From: Burkholderiales bacterium
Lineage (GTDB): Bacteria > Pseudomonadota > Gammaproteobacteria > Burkholderiales > Burkholderiaceae_C
Direction: 5' to 3'
DNA length: 16,898 nucleotides
Assembly: GCA_947372225.1 (NCBI GenBank)
Contig: CANBSV010000060.1
Span: forward strand, 1 to 16,898
Shown: in pieces, positions 1-12,900 of the stretch
How the letters are laid out: each line of letters starts with the position of its first letter
How positions within the stretch are numbered: the first letter of the stretch is position 1
The notes under the pieces: generated by a model
The model's database searches: none
Seen by the model: the letters and a program-made list of their open reading frames with translations, nothing else
Told to the model about the DNA's origin: nothing
Position numbers and translations under genes: made by a program

Positions 1-960
1 GATCCGAATGCCGCGTGGGCCAGCCTGGACTCCGAGGTCAACACCACCGGCTACAACATCGCGCCGGGCTACGTGCTCGACTTGCAGGCCGGCGGCAACG
101 TGGGGATGAACTTCACCGCGCAGACCTACCCCGGCTTCCAGGCCATCGTCGCCCAGGACCCGGTGGCGCTGCGAACCATCCTGGCCGACGCCCGCCCCGA
201 ATGGATCGCCGACGGCACCTTCGAGGCGCGGCTGGCCACTCTGAACACGTTCATCCAGGCCCTCAGAGACGATCCGGTGGCCGCACAAAAGGCACTGGAC
301 AGGCTGCGCCGCTACATGCCCTTCCGCTTCAACGTGTTTGCCACCGCCACGGCGATGACGCGCGACGAATTTGTGCAGCGCCAGACGGCCGATGCCGAAG
401 CCCTGCGCCTGAAGGTGCTCGCCGACCGCACCGCCAGCGTGGCGCTGACCGGCCTGGCCAGCGACGCCGAGGGCTGGAAGCAAAGCTACCTGGGCGCGCT
501 CGAGCAGGCTGGCCTGCTGCGTCCGGTGGACCAGGCCCCGCCGATCCGCCAGCAGCCGCGCGTGGCCAGCGTGCTCGCCGTGCTGACCAGTGGCGTGACT
601 TTGGGGAGCGCCGGTCGGGTTGTGCAAAGCGACGGCGACCTGGTGGCCTTCTTTGATCAGATCACCGCCTGGTATGGCGACCAGCCCGGCAAGCTGGCAC
701 CGGTGGCCAGCTACGACACCCTGGTGGTCACGACCGACGAAGGCGAGCAGGAAACCATTCAGGTGCCGGTGCCGGCGGTGCCGCAGCGCGCCGACTACAA
801 CCTCGGCCTGGCGCAAACCACTTACCTCAACGCCTTCAACGTCTTTGCCAAGGGCAACCTCAACCCTGCGTCGGCCGCGGCCAGCGCCGATCTGGCCAAG
901 CTGGGCCTGCAAACCTTGCTGGATCTGGTGGCCAGCGATGCCGCACAGGCGTCGATCACC
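1..960 (+). other. Protein region: helix-rich segment of unknown fold
   Basis: Residues 1-320 of the visible protein. Unlike the beta-rich remainder, this part has several amphipathic helix-like runs, for example around residues 60-190, with many Ala, Leu, Arg and Glu (motifs such as VAAQKALDRLRRYMPF and AEALRLKVLADR). Residues near 225-265 look more beta-like (LVVTTDEGEQETIQVPVP). I do not recognise the family. It directly precedes the conserved beta module at 961 and could be the N-terminal half of the same larger structural unit. It is part of the continuous frame and not a separate gene. Confidence 0.5.
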
Positions 961-3900
961 GGCCCCAACGGCTATGGCAACCAGCAGTTCCTGCCGGCCG
1001 ATCAGTCGCTGCCCTACACCGTCAACTTCCAGAACGCCACCACCGCAGCGAGCACCGTCAACGAAGTGCGCGTGGTGCAAAAGCTCGACCCGGCGTTCAG
1101 CGTGTACAGCTTCCGTCTGGGCGACATCAAGCTGGGCGATGTCACGGTGCACATCCCCACCGGCCGCGCCACCTACCAGGGCGACATCGACCTGCGCAAC
1201 TCGCGCGGCTACGTCCTGAGGGTGTCGGCCGGCATCGACCCGAACACCGCCACCGCCTCGTGGGTGCTGCAAGCCATCGACCCAGACACCGGCGAAGTGC
1301 TGGCAGACGCCACCAAGGGTCTGCTGCCACCCAATGATGCCAACGGCCGCGGCGAGGGATTCGTCAGCTACACCATCGACCCGAAATTCGGCGTGACCAC
1401 CGGCCAGGCGGTGCACGCCAGCGCGCGGGTCACCTTCGACGGCAAGACCGCCTTCGACACCCCCGATGTGGCGCAGACCTTCGACGGCCAGCCACCGGTC
1501 ACCACACTCACCTCGCGCGCGTTGACCGGCGACGCCTACGACGTGCGCTGGAGTGCCACCGAAGAGCCCGGCGGCTCCGGCGTGCAGCACACCACGGTCT
1601 ATGTGTCGACCGACGGCGGCGCGTGGGAGATCTGGCAGCGCCAGACCACCGACACCAGCGCCGTGTACCAGGGCCAGGCCGGCCACCGCTACGAATTCGC
1701 CGCACTGTCGACCGACAACGCCGGCAATCGTGAACTGCCGCAGCAGTCGCAAAGCCTGCCCGACGACGGCACGCGCAGCAACCTGGGCACCACGCCGAGC
1801 GTCGGGCGCACCTCGGTCGACACCGGCACGCCGCCGGTGCCGAGCAACGCGACGTCGACCAATGCGCTGTTCGCGCAGGCCGAAAAAGCCATCCCCGCCA
1901 CGCCCGGCGACCGCCCCTCGAAATACACCCAGGTGCTGGCACCGTTCTCGGGCGCGGTGTTCGGCACCGGCGTGGCGCAAAGCAACGCGGGCATCGGCCC
2001 GCTGGCGCTGCTCGAGCGGCCAGATGGCAGCTTCATCGCCAGCGGCGGCGCCAACCGCGGCAGCCTTTACAAGTTCGCTCAGGACGGCGGCAATGCGCTC
2101 AACGCCAGCGTCGTGCTCGACCAGGCGGTGTTCGACCTAGCCTGGGACAACCACGGTGGCCTGTGGGCCACCAGCGGCGGCGGCGAGTTGCTCGAACTCG
2201 ATCCGACCACGCTGGCCATCCTCAACCGCTATGGCGACGGCCTGACGCAGTCGCTCGCCTTCGACGCCACCAAGGGCGTGTTCTACGTCTCGTCAAGCAA
2301 CGGCATCGAAACGTTCGACATCGCCACGCGCGGCTTCGCGCACTACAGCGACCTGCGCGTCGACGACCTGGCTATCGCACCGAACGGCCAGCTGTGGGCC
2401 AGCCGCTGGCCGAACCGCGGCGAGATCGTCAGCTTTGATGCCAAGGGCCAGCCCGGTGCGCAACTGCGCATCGACGCCGATCTCGACTCCCTTGCCTTCG
2501 GCCAGAAGGGCACGCAGCTCGAAGGCCTGCTGTTCATCTCGGCACGTCAGCGTTCGGGCTCGACCGATCCGGTCAGCCTGTACATGGTGGACCTGTCCAC
2601 GATGCGCGTGCTGCAAGTGGCCACCGGCGGCCCGAGCGCCGAGCAGTTGCTGGCCACCAGCGACGGGCGATTGCTGATCGCCAATGGCACGCAGGTGGAT
2701 GTTCTGGCGCCGATGGTGGCGCCGCACGTGGTTCGAACCACTCCGGCGAATGGCGCGCTGGTCGCGCTGCCAATGAGCGAGATCACCGTCGTCTTCGACC
2801 ACGACATGCTGTCCAGCACCACAAGTGCCCTGGCCTCGGTGATCAACCCGCTGAACTACGTGCTCGAGAACGATGGCGTCGCTGTCGCCGTGCGCACGGT
2901 GACCTGGAATGCCACCACGCGCACCGCCACGCTTCGATTCGATTCGCTCGCACCCGGCCACCTGAAGCTCACGGTCAAGGCAGGGATGCGTAGCACGCAA
3001 GGGCTGACGCTGCAGCAGCCCTACGAAACGACGTTCACCGCGATGAGCGACTTCTCGGACGTCGTTCGGTTGGACTTCGCCAACACGCGTTCGGACCGCG
3101 ATACCGGCACCATCTCGTTCGACGTGCGGGTCACCAACATCGGCGATATCGATCTGTTGCCACCGATGAAGCTGGTTCTCGACCCGGCTCAATACTTCTC
3201 AGGCACGGTGCCCGGTGCGCCGGTCGACGGCGGGCTGTGGATGCTCGATCTGGGCCTGCAACCCGCCGGACTGAAGCCCGGCCAGTCCACGCTGGTCACC
3301 ACCGTGACCCTCGGCAACCCGCTGGGCCAGCGCGCCGATATTGGCGCCGGCGTCTATGCGTTGCCTTATCCGAATGCGGCGCCATTCATCACCAGCACGC
3401 CTACTGCGCAGGCCGCGGTCGGGCAGCCGTATCAATACCAGGTGAAGGCCGTCGACACCGATGGCGGCGGCATTCGCTACCTTCTGGTGTCAGGGCCCGA
3501 TGGCATGACGCTCGACGCCACGTCGGGTTTGCTCACGTGGCTGCCGCCGGTCGGAACACCTGCAGATACGGCAGTGGTACTGCGGGCATATGACGCCCGT
3601 GGTGCAGTCGCTCAGCAGTCCTTCAGCCTCACCGTCGCTGGCGGCAATCAAACACCCACGCTGCTGGGCTTGCAGGCGTCGTACACGCTGCTTGAAGGCA
3701 CGCTGCTGCGCATACCGGTGGACGCTGTTGATCCTGACGGTCAGAGCCTGTCGCTCACGATGGACAAGCTGCCACCAGGCGCCATCTTCGACCCCGTGCG
3801 CCGGGTGTTCGAATGGATTCCCAACTTCGAGCAAGCCGGCACCTACAACGACGTGCGCGTGATCGCCAGCGACGGTGCGCTCTCCACCACCGCCTCGCTG

Positions 3901-6900
3901 CAGATCACCGTGCTGCCAGCCAATGCGCCTCCGCTGGTTGCCGCTGTGGCGCCCCGCATCGTCCGCGAAGGTGATCCGATACGCGTCGAGTTCAACGGCT
4001 TCGACATTGACGGTGACCCGCTCCGCTGGCGCAGTCCCAACCTTCCGCCCGGGGCCACTCTGAACGCGTTGACCGGCGTCTTCGAGTGGACACCAGGGTA
4101 CAACCAAGCGGGTCCGTGGAAGGTTTCCATTTGGGTCGATGACGGGCGCTCGCAGACTGAAACCGTCCTCGATCTCAGCGTGACGAACGTGAATGCCGCG
4201 CCCGTGTTCGACCAACTGGCAGGGCTGGCGGTGGTCGAAGGGCAGCCGATCAATTTCCGCGCCTTCGCCTTCGACCCCGACAACCCGGGCTTCGCAATTC
4301 CCGACCGACTGGGCGATGGCACGCTGACCGCCTACGAAACCACGCAGCCCAGCGTGACCTACAGCGTGCTCGACCTGCCGCCCGGCGCGAGCTTCGACCC
4401 GGCGACCGCGATGTTCTCCTGGACGCCGACTTTCGCCGACGCCGGGGTGCAGATGGTCCGGTTCACGGCCACTGACGACGGAGACGGCACGGGTGTACCG
4501 CTGACCTCCACGATCACAGTGCCGATCACTGTTTTCAATGTCAATCGCCAGCCGGTGTTGCCTGAGCTGAACGCGGTGAGCGTCAACAAGGGCGAGACGC
4601 TCGAGATCGACGTCACTGCGACCGATCCGGACGGCAACCCGCTGATCTATTCAGTGGACGGTTTGCCGCGCTTCGGCCAACTCATCACCGCTGCCGACGG
4701 ATCCGCGAAGCTTCGTTTCACGCCAGGCGACCAGGATCGTGGCAACAGCGTGATCACGGTGAGCGCGCGTGACAACGGCGACGGCGGCGGCCTGCTGTCG
4801 GAACTGACGGCTTCGCGTACGTTCGTCCTGTCCTCCTTGGCGGGGGCCGAGCCACCGGTGCTGCAGTACGTCGGCAACAAGGTCGCGCTCTTCGGCCAGC
4901 CGCTCGAATTCACCCTGGTCGCGAGCGACAAGGATCAAGACACGCTGACCTTCTCTGCGGAAGGCCTGCCGCCAACCGCCACCCTGTTGCCTGGCGCCGC
5001 CTACGGAACCGCGAAGTTCTCCTGGTCGCCGACCAGCGCGGATGCTGGCGAGAGGACGGTCAAGTTCACGGTGACGGACTCCACCGGGTTGAGCGACACC
5101 CAGACGATCAAGATCACCGCACGCGCCACCAACGCCGCGCCACTGCTCGCCCCTGTCGGCGATCGCACTGTGGCCGAGGGCGCCACGCTGACGCTCCAGC
5201 TTTCAGCGACCGATGCGGACGGTGATTCACTGACCTACGTCCGGCCGAGCAACCTGCCGCCTGGCGCGACCTTCGATTCGGCCACAGGTCTGCTCACCTG
5301 GACCCCAAGCTATGAGTCGGCCGGCATCTATCAGGGCATCGGCCTGAGCGTGTCCGACGGCGCTGCGAACAGCACTGAAACGATTTCGATCACGGTCACG
5401 CCGACGAATCGCGCGCCGCTGATGCTGCCGGTGCTGCCGATCGGTGGGCAAGAGCGCTCGCTACTGCAATTCAACCTGTTGGGCGTCGACCCGGACTCGG
5501 ACGTGTTGATCTTCAAGTCAACATCGACACTGCCAGCCGGGTCCACTTTCGATCCGGCCACGGGGCTATTCAAGTGGACGCCGACCTACGACCAGGCGGG
5601 AACCTACGCGCTCAATTTCGCCGTTCAGGATCCTTCGGGCGCACGGTCAGAGCAGACCATCACGCTGAACATCGCCGACGTGAACCGGCCGCCAGTGCTC
5701 TCCTTCACCAACCATCAGGTCACGCTCGGCGAGACACTGACGTTCAAGGTGGGGGCCTCGGATCCGGATACGGCAGAGACTTTGCGCTTCGGTTCGCGCA
5801 ACTTGCCGGAGGGCGCCACGCTCGATCCGGTCGCCGGCGAGATCGTCTGGACACCAACAGCCGCACAACTGGGCGACCACGTCGCCGTGCTGAGTCTCAG
5901 CGACGGCAAGACCAGCGTCGAAAGCGCAGTGGTCCTGCGGGTCACTGCCTTGCCGGTCGGCCCCAAGGTCGGGTTCGTCCTGACGCCAAGCTTCCCAGCC
6001 ACTCCCGGCAAGCCTGTGTTCATCACCGTTGCCGTCGATCCTTTCTCGGCAGTGGCGTCCCGGACACTCACCGTCAACGGGTCGGCACTCGAACTCGACA
6101 GCAACGGCCGAGCCATCTTCGTCGCGCCTGCGAGCGGGCTGTACATCTTGCGTGCAACAGGCACAGATATCGACGGATTTACTTCGGTGACAACGACCGT
6201 CCTGCGCGTGCGTGATCCATTGGACGTGGATGCGCCGCAGGTCGCGCTTGCAGCGTCCCTGGAGGGTCTGGCCTTCACGACTGCCGGCGCCGTCGAGGGC
6301 CGTGTCGACGATCGCAATCTGGAGTCCTGGCAACTCGAGATCGCACGAACCGGCACCGACGCCTGGCAACAAGTCGCCAATGGCACGGCCAATGTCGAAG
6401 GCGTGTTGGGCACGCTCGACCCTTCGTCTTTCGAGGCCGGCGCTTACCAGTTGCGCCTGACTGCGACCGACATTGCTGGCCGCAGCGCGGTGGCTTTGCG
6501 CAACGTTGAGCTGCGCGGCGGAACATCTGCGAGCCGCTACACCCGCGCCGATACCGATTTCAGTTACACGCTGGCGGGCCACACGCTGGATTTCGTGCGG
6601 CGGTACGACTCGCTCGCTGCCGACCGTCAAGGCGCGTTCGGTCCGGGATGGCGCCTGGCCACGCGTGATGTCGATCTGGCAACCGACATGCCCCCTACCG
6701 GCCGCGAAGCTGCAGGTGCATACGCGCCTTTGGTGGCAGGCGCGAGGCTGTTCCTGACGACCCCCACTGGCGAGCGAGTGGGCTTCACCTTCACGCCCGA
6801 ACGGGTGCGCGAAGCCGGTGTCACTTGGTACCGCGCTGCCTGGACCGCCGATGAAGGCAGCAGTTGGCATCTTGATTCGGTGCAGTACAAGCTTCAGCGG

Positions 6901-9900
6901 GCGGGCGACGCGTTCTACCTGCTCGACGGTTCGTTGCCCTACAACCCGGCAGGTCTGCCCCCGGAGAGCGCGCAGTACACCTTGTCTGGTGCGGACGGCA
7001 CGCGCTACGAGATCGATGCCGCTCGGGGCATCAGCGGCATCGTGTTCACCGACGGTGTGCGGCTGCTCGTCAACGACACCGGCATCGCTGCAGCCAACGG
7101 CGACCGACTGACCTGGGTGCTGGGCGTGGGCGGCCGCATCGAGTCCGTCACGGCACCCACGGGCGCCGTGTACCGATACAGCTACGACACGGCGGGCCGG
7201 CTCGAGTCGGCACGCTCCCTGGTGACTGCCACGTCCTTGCGCTACGGCTACGACACTGTGGGTCACCTGCGGCTCGCCACCGCGCCGGGCGGTGGTGTGG
7301 TGATCGGCGAGGGAGGCGGCGCCACCGTTCGTCAACTGGCTGGCGACCTCGGCCCGGCGCTGGCATACCTCTCCGCCGACGTGAATGGACAGTTGGGTGC
7401 GCTCGGCACCGCGCAGTACGCGCTGACGGTACGCGACAGTGAGATTGGCTCCACCGCGAGCGGCAACGTGCTCCTCGCCGTCGAAGTGCAAGGCAGTGGC
7501 GGCCTGGCACCCACGCTGCCGTCCCTGGATGGCGCCACGCTGGTGTCCAGCCGCGTTCAGGGCAACAGCGCATTTGCCGTGTTCCGTATCGATTCGGCAG
7601 GCCTCAAGCTCCTGAGCCTCGGCACATCAACCGCTGGCAACTTCCGGCTGCGGCTGACCATCGCCGGCGACCTGAACGGTGATCAGCGCGTCGATGGACT
7701 CGACGCCGGATTGATGGCCCAGGCACGCAGTGGCCTCACGATCCCGCCTGCAGACATCGACCGTGACGGCGATGTGGACGGCGCAGATTCATCGCTGCTC
7801 TACACCCAACTGGGGTTCGCGCCAAACCTGGCGCCGGTGGTGCAGGCAGCGAGCTACCGCACTCACGTCGACCTCAGCACCGAGCGCTCGCTGGCCGGTT
7901 TGATCAGCGACCCCGAAAACGACAACGTGAGCCTGCGCATCGTGCGCAGCGACCATGGCAGCGCCACCATCACGTCAGACGGTCGCACCTTGCTGTTCAA
8001 ACCGGTCGATGGCTACTTCGGCCCAGCAAGCGTCACCCTGACAGCCGACGACGGCTACAGCGCCTCAGCTGAAACCACGATCACTTTCCAGATCAGCGAC
8101 GCTCCGCTGCTTGCACTCGACTTCGATCAGCGGGTGCTGAAGTTGCGTCCGGGCGACCAGGTACCGGTCACGTTGACTGGCACCTTTGCCGACGAGACCG
8201 GTGTGGCACTTCCAGCCGACTACCTGAGCTTCTCTCTCGTCAACCAGCAGTTGGGCACGCTCACTGCTGGCGGTGTGCTCTCATCGCGCGGCGAGGGGCA
8301 TGGTGTCGTGGTCGCAAGCCGCGGCAACATCTCCGCCGCCACCGTGCTGGACGTGGGCAGCCCGCACACCGGATCGGAGATCTACACCTACTACCTCGGC
8401 ATTGATGCCTACCCCGACACGCTGTCATTGGTGAAGGGCGCCACTCGGCAAATGGTGGTGCGCCTGGGCGAGGACCCCGTGGGGACTGCCGCACAAGGAA
8501 CGCGCTACTACAGCGGCAACAGCAGCCTGCTCTCGATCAGCGAGGACGGCAAGGTCACCGCCCTGGCGGATGGCGAAACCACGATCACGGTGGTGCACGA
8601 GTCGGGCGAGCAGGTCATACCGGTGCGTGTGGTGAGCCCCGTCGTCGGTCCCGCCGTGGTCGGCACTGAAGGCGGCGTGGTGCAGGGCGACGGCGGCCAG
8701 CTCGTGGCTTTCGGTAAGGGCCAATTGCCAGACCACACACCGGTGACCGTGACCACGTTGCAAGAGGCCGAACTGGCGGCACCGCCGCCCACGGTCATGG
8801 ACTTCCTGGCGGCCTTCACGCTCGACCTCGGTGGAGCCGAGGTCGCCAACGGCCCGGTGCAGATGGCCATCAACGTGCCTTCTGGGGTGGCCGGCGAGAC
8901 CGTCTACTTCCTTCAGGAGTACCACACCGACGTCATCGACGGTGTCATGCGAACCTACTGGGTGCCGGTGGACACCGGCATCGTGGGCGCTGACGGCGTC
9001 GCGCGCAGCACATCGCCACCGTGGCCAGGGCTGACCCATGGCGGCAACATCCTGTGCGCTCGCGGCAATGTGCCTCTTCGAACCATCTCGCTAGAAGCGC
9101 TGCTCGAGTCGCAAATGGTGGCAGCCCAGGTCATGGCGCTGGGTGCGGCCAGCGGCTCGCTGCTGGGGGTCATGACGGCCGCCACCATTGCGGGCGGCCT
9201 CATCGTCTTTCCGATCCTGCAGCAGCAAACAGAAATTGCGCTGTGGACCAGTTGGGCGGGTCAGAGATACCGCCAGGTGGTGCCAGTCGACGTCGGCCAA
9301 ACCAGCACCCGGATTCGCGTCACCCTGAACGTGCCGCCAGCGGTGCCTATGTCGGATCCGGTCATCACCGGAGCGAACTTCGATGCGCTGACGGGACGCC
9401 TCACGGTCACAGGCACCAACCTCTTCGATGTCAATCAACCGAGTTCCACCTCACGGGTGGTGTTTCGCCAAGGCTCTCGCGAAATCAAGGTGAACGTCAC
9501 CGGCACGGGCGCCACCGGTTCGGTGCAGGTGGACGTGCCACAAAGTGTGGTGCTGGGGCTCGCCGACATCTTTGTGGAGCGCGGTGAACTCAGCTTGCCG
9601 GCGAGCGGCGGCGCTGGCCCCACGACGTCGTGGACGCGCAGCACGGCCAGCGTGCGAGTGGACAACCCGGGCGGTTACGGCTTCGTCGGCCAGTTCTTCG
9701 GCGTGGACGTGTTGGACCTGCAGCGCATGGGCGATCCCGGCGTCGAACAGGTCATCCAGCACATCGGGGTGCAGACCGAAGTTGATGTCGGCGGCGTCAA
9801 GAAGCTGGTCAACCGCTCGGTGACTGCGGTGGTCGCCACCAGCGACCTGTCACGCGTGTTCGGTGTGGTCAATATCGAGAAGCGAAACATCGATGGCGTC

Positions 9901-12900
9901 GACGTCGTGCTGCCGGGTGGCATCGTCGTGATCGACGGCGTGACGCTGCGCACAGTGGACATGGATCCGACGACGACGGCGCCAAACATCATCGAGGTGC
10001 CCTTCGGGTATGAAGGTACTGCCACCACGGCACTGGCCGTCGACCCCAGTGGTCGATGGCTGTATTTCGCTGCCGCCGGCACGGTGTACACGGTAGACAT
10101 CGATCCATCTTCCGACACGCCTTACCGGGTGAAGGCGATCCCTCTGCCGACGATGGATCTGCCGGGATACCCGGGCGGCCACTTCACGCCGCGGCACATC
10201 AACGACATGGCCCTCAACTCCGACGGCACGCGTCTTTACATGACCGTGCCGGCGACGGAGCTGTACAGCGACGACAACTACCTTTCATGGGTTCGACGCA
10301 CCCCCACTGGGCTGTTCAGTCGCTTCGAGGGCTGGGTGATGGTGATGAACGTGGACGAGGCGGACCGCCCTGTGCCCACCGCCACCAACCCCACGCCGTC
10401 CAACCCGCGCCGCTGGCACGAGATCATCGCGACCCTGCGTGGCGGGCTAGAGCCCTACGGCATCAAAGCCACGAGCCAGCCCGACAAGATGATCTTCACG
10501 TCGCGTCTGCGCGGGCGCATCAACGACCCGGATTTCCAGCCCGAGTTCAAGGGTCTGCAGACCATCACCGTCACCAACGACAGCCCCATGGGCTTTGCTG
10601 CCGATGTGAACACCATCGACTTGCAGGCGCTGCGCAACTCCGTCAGTTCAAACCAGGTGCTTGGGGTCAAGAACCCGGCCGATGTGGCCATCCTTCCCGA
10701 CCTCAGCTACGCGTTCGTGATCGACTGGTGGGTGCCGATGTCGGTGGGCAGCGACTCGCCAGCGGCTCTGATCGACTACGAAGAAAAGCACAAGACCGGT
10801 GCCAAGGTCACGATCATCAAGGATCCTTTCGGCAATGCAACGCAACTGGCCTCCACGACGCCGATCCCGTTCGGCTTCGGCACGCACCTCGAGCTGTCAT
10901 CCGACAACAAGAAGCTCTATGCCAGCTACCGCGGTGCCGGTGACATCCTGGTGTTCGATGTTCAAAACCTGATCAACCGCGTCACTGCCATCAAGAACCT
11001 GCCTCGCACCGACACGTTCCACAGCGAAGCCACGGGCAACGAGCTCTTCCTGCTTGAACGCTATCCCATCGACGGACTGCCAACGTCGCCAAGCTCGGTA
11101 CCAGCCGCTATCGCGCCCTACCCTGTCAATCTTCCGGGCATCCAGGTCGGGCCTTCCGCGCGCGGTCTGGCGGTGCAGCCCAACGACCCGCTGACGCTGA
11201 TTGCGCCCATTGCCACCGAGAACGTGAATGCCGCGGGAGCGAATCTCACCTTCAAGTGGAAGGTCGACACCTCACTGCTCGGCACCAACAATTACACCGC
11301 GAAGCTCTTCCTGAGCACGTTGCCACCGGGTCAGGGGCTGTGGCCTTCCGACCCGCCCAGCGATCGGACCGCGCTGCTGGAAGCACCGGCGCCACACACG
11401 TTGGGCGTGGGCGGCGGGCCAGACAACAACCCCAATCGCCTGTGGACGTCACCGGCCATGGTGACCGGGACTGATCAGATCGACCTGCCCTACTCGCCGA
11501 ACCTGCTCACTGCGGGCCAACGCTATTACTGGGGCGTGCGCGTGTTTGCCAACGGCAACGAGTACACCGAGTCGGCCTCGTTCATTGCGCAGCCGCAGAC
11601 TGCAGGCACGGCCTACAACGGCGTCACCATACTCACCCACGGCTTCCAGCTCAGCCCCCTCGGCGGCGACGAGCGCTTTGCGGCTCCGGAACCTTTCATC
11701 ATGCTGGGCCGGATGATCGCCGAGGGCTCAGGCGGTGGTGTGGTGCTCGAGTACGACAAGACCACCGGCGAGTGGGTCGATCGGCTCACCGGCAAGAAGG
11801 GCGTGGACGCACTGCAAGATGGCAAGGCGGTGGTGCTGGTCTCCGACTGGAAGAAGGAGTCCGACATCAGCGACTCGGGCTTCTCCGAGGCTGCCGCCGA
11901 GGCGCTGTACGCGTCCCTGAAAGACCTGGACAACAAGACAGGCGGGAAGTTGTTCGCGAGCAAGCTGCACTTTATCGGCCACAGCCGCGGCACGGTGGTG
12001 AACAGCGAGATCATCCAGCGGATGGGCACGTGGGACCCGGGGGTCACCGACATCCACATGACCACGCTCGACCCTCACGACATGAAGCAGGACTCGCTCA
12101 AAGTCCCGATAGGCTCCATTCTGAGCACCATCGACACGGCCCTCACGCTCGCTCAAGCCGCAGCGCTCGCTGGTTCGGTGGCTGCACCGGTGCTGGCCGC
12201 CGCCATCCCGCCGATGCAGTCAATCAGGACAGCTATCGGCAAGGTCACAAGCTTTGCGAGCGCGTTGGGGGTTGCACTGGACATCCCGTACGACGACTTT
12301 TTGGACCCCGACGTCAAGCGCTGGACCAATGTCGCCTTTGCAGACAACTACTACCAGACCCAGGGCACTGGCGCGATCAGTGCCACAGTGACGGGCACCC
12401 CCTACAGCGTCAGCCCGGGCAGCCTGACCGCCACCCCCATCGGCGGGAGTCTGCCCACGGCCAACATCAACCGCGCACTCGATGGCTTGGCGGGCTTCAC
12501 GCAGGATGACTTCAAGGGCTCGATCCCGCTGCTCAACCTCGGGATCGTGACGCCCATTTCCCTGAACTTCAACGTCGGCCTGGGCGGCCCGCACAGCCGT
12601 ATCTGGCAGTGGTACGCGGGCACCGCCGACACCAGCCTGTATGCCTTTGCGGGCTCACCGCTGTACCGCCGCGCGGTGGACACTGGCGAGATCGCGCTCA
12701 CCACGGGCGGCCTGCCTTCGTTCCGTTTCAACGACCGCCCTTGGTACTGGAGCGTGCCCGGCACGGTGCCCGGCAGCGACACCACCGGCAACCCGTGGGC
12801 CGACCCGGCCGCGATCTGGGAGGGTGTGACCAACGGGTGGTATCTGAGCCAGGTGGGCGGCGGCCTCGATGCGCGAGCCGCGCTGACGCCGGCCGACCCC

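Noticed and set aside
1..5. GATCC at the very start as a restriction-cloning junction
   Set aside because: The sequence is compatible with a cut site, but the reading frame is intact and nothing else suggests vector or an artificial junction.
1..656. Possible separate small gene at the left end in another forward frame
   Set aside because: The product is Arg/Gly/Pro-rich and without motifs, and it overlaps the open frame 1 completely.
6538..7317. RHS polymorphic toxin
   Set aside because: Only the entry motif and two YD repeats are present. There is no core end motif, no toxin domain and no immunity gene, since the frame simply continues into other domains.
5647..7491. Open frame of 614 codons on the reverse strand
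   Set aside because: It lies opposite the Ig/RHS-like part of the main gene, shows no recognisable domain, and has an Arg/His/Gln-rich composition typical of antisense shadows of high-GC genes.
7663..7815. Evidence for a cellulosome
   Set aside because: A dockerin-like pair alone is not enough; no cohesin, cellulase or scaffoldin sequence is seen in the window.
10056..10943. Open frame of 295 codons in another forward frame
   Set aside because: It overlaps propeller region 2 in the wrong frame and is Arg/His/Gln-rich without any motif; the frame-1 translation is clearly the real one.
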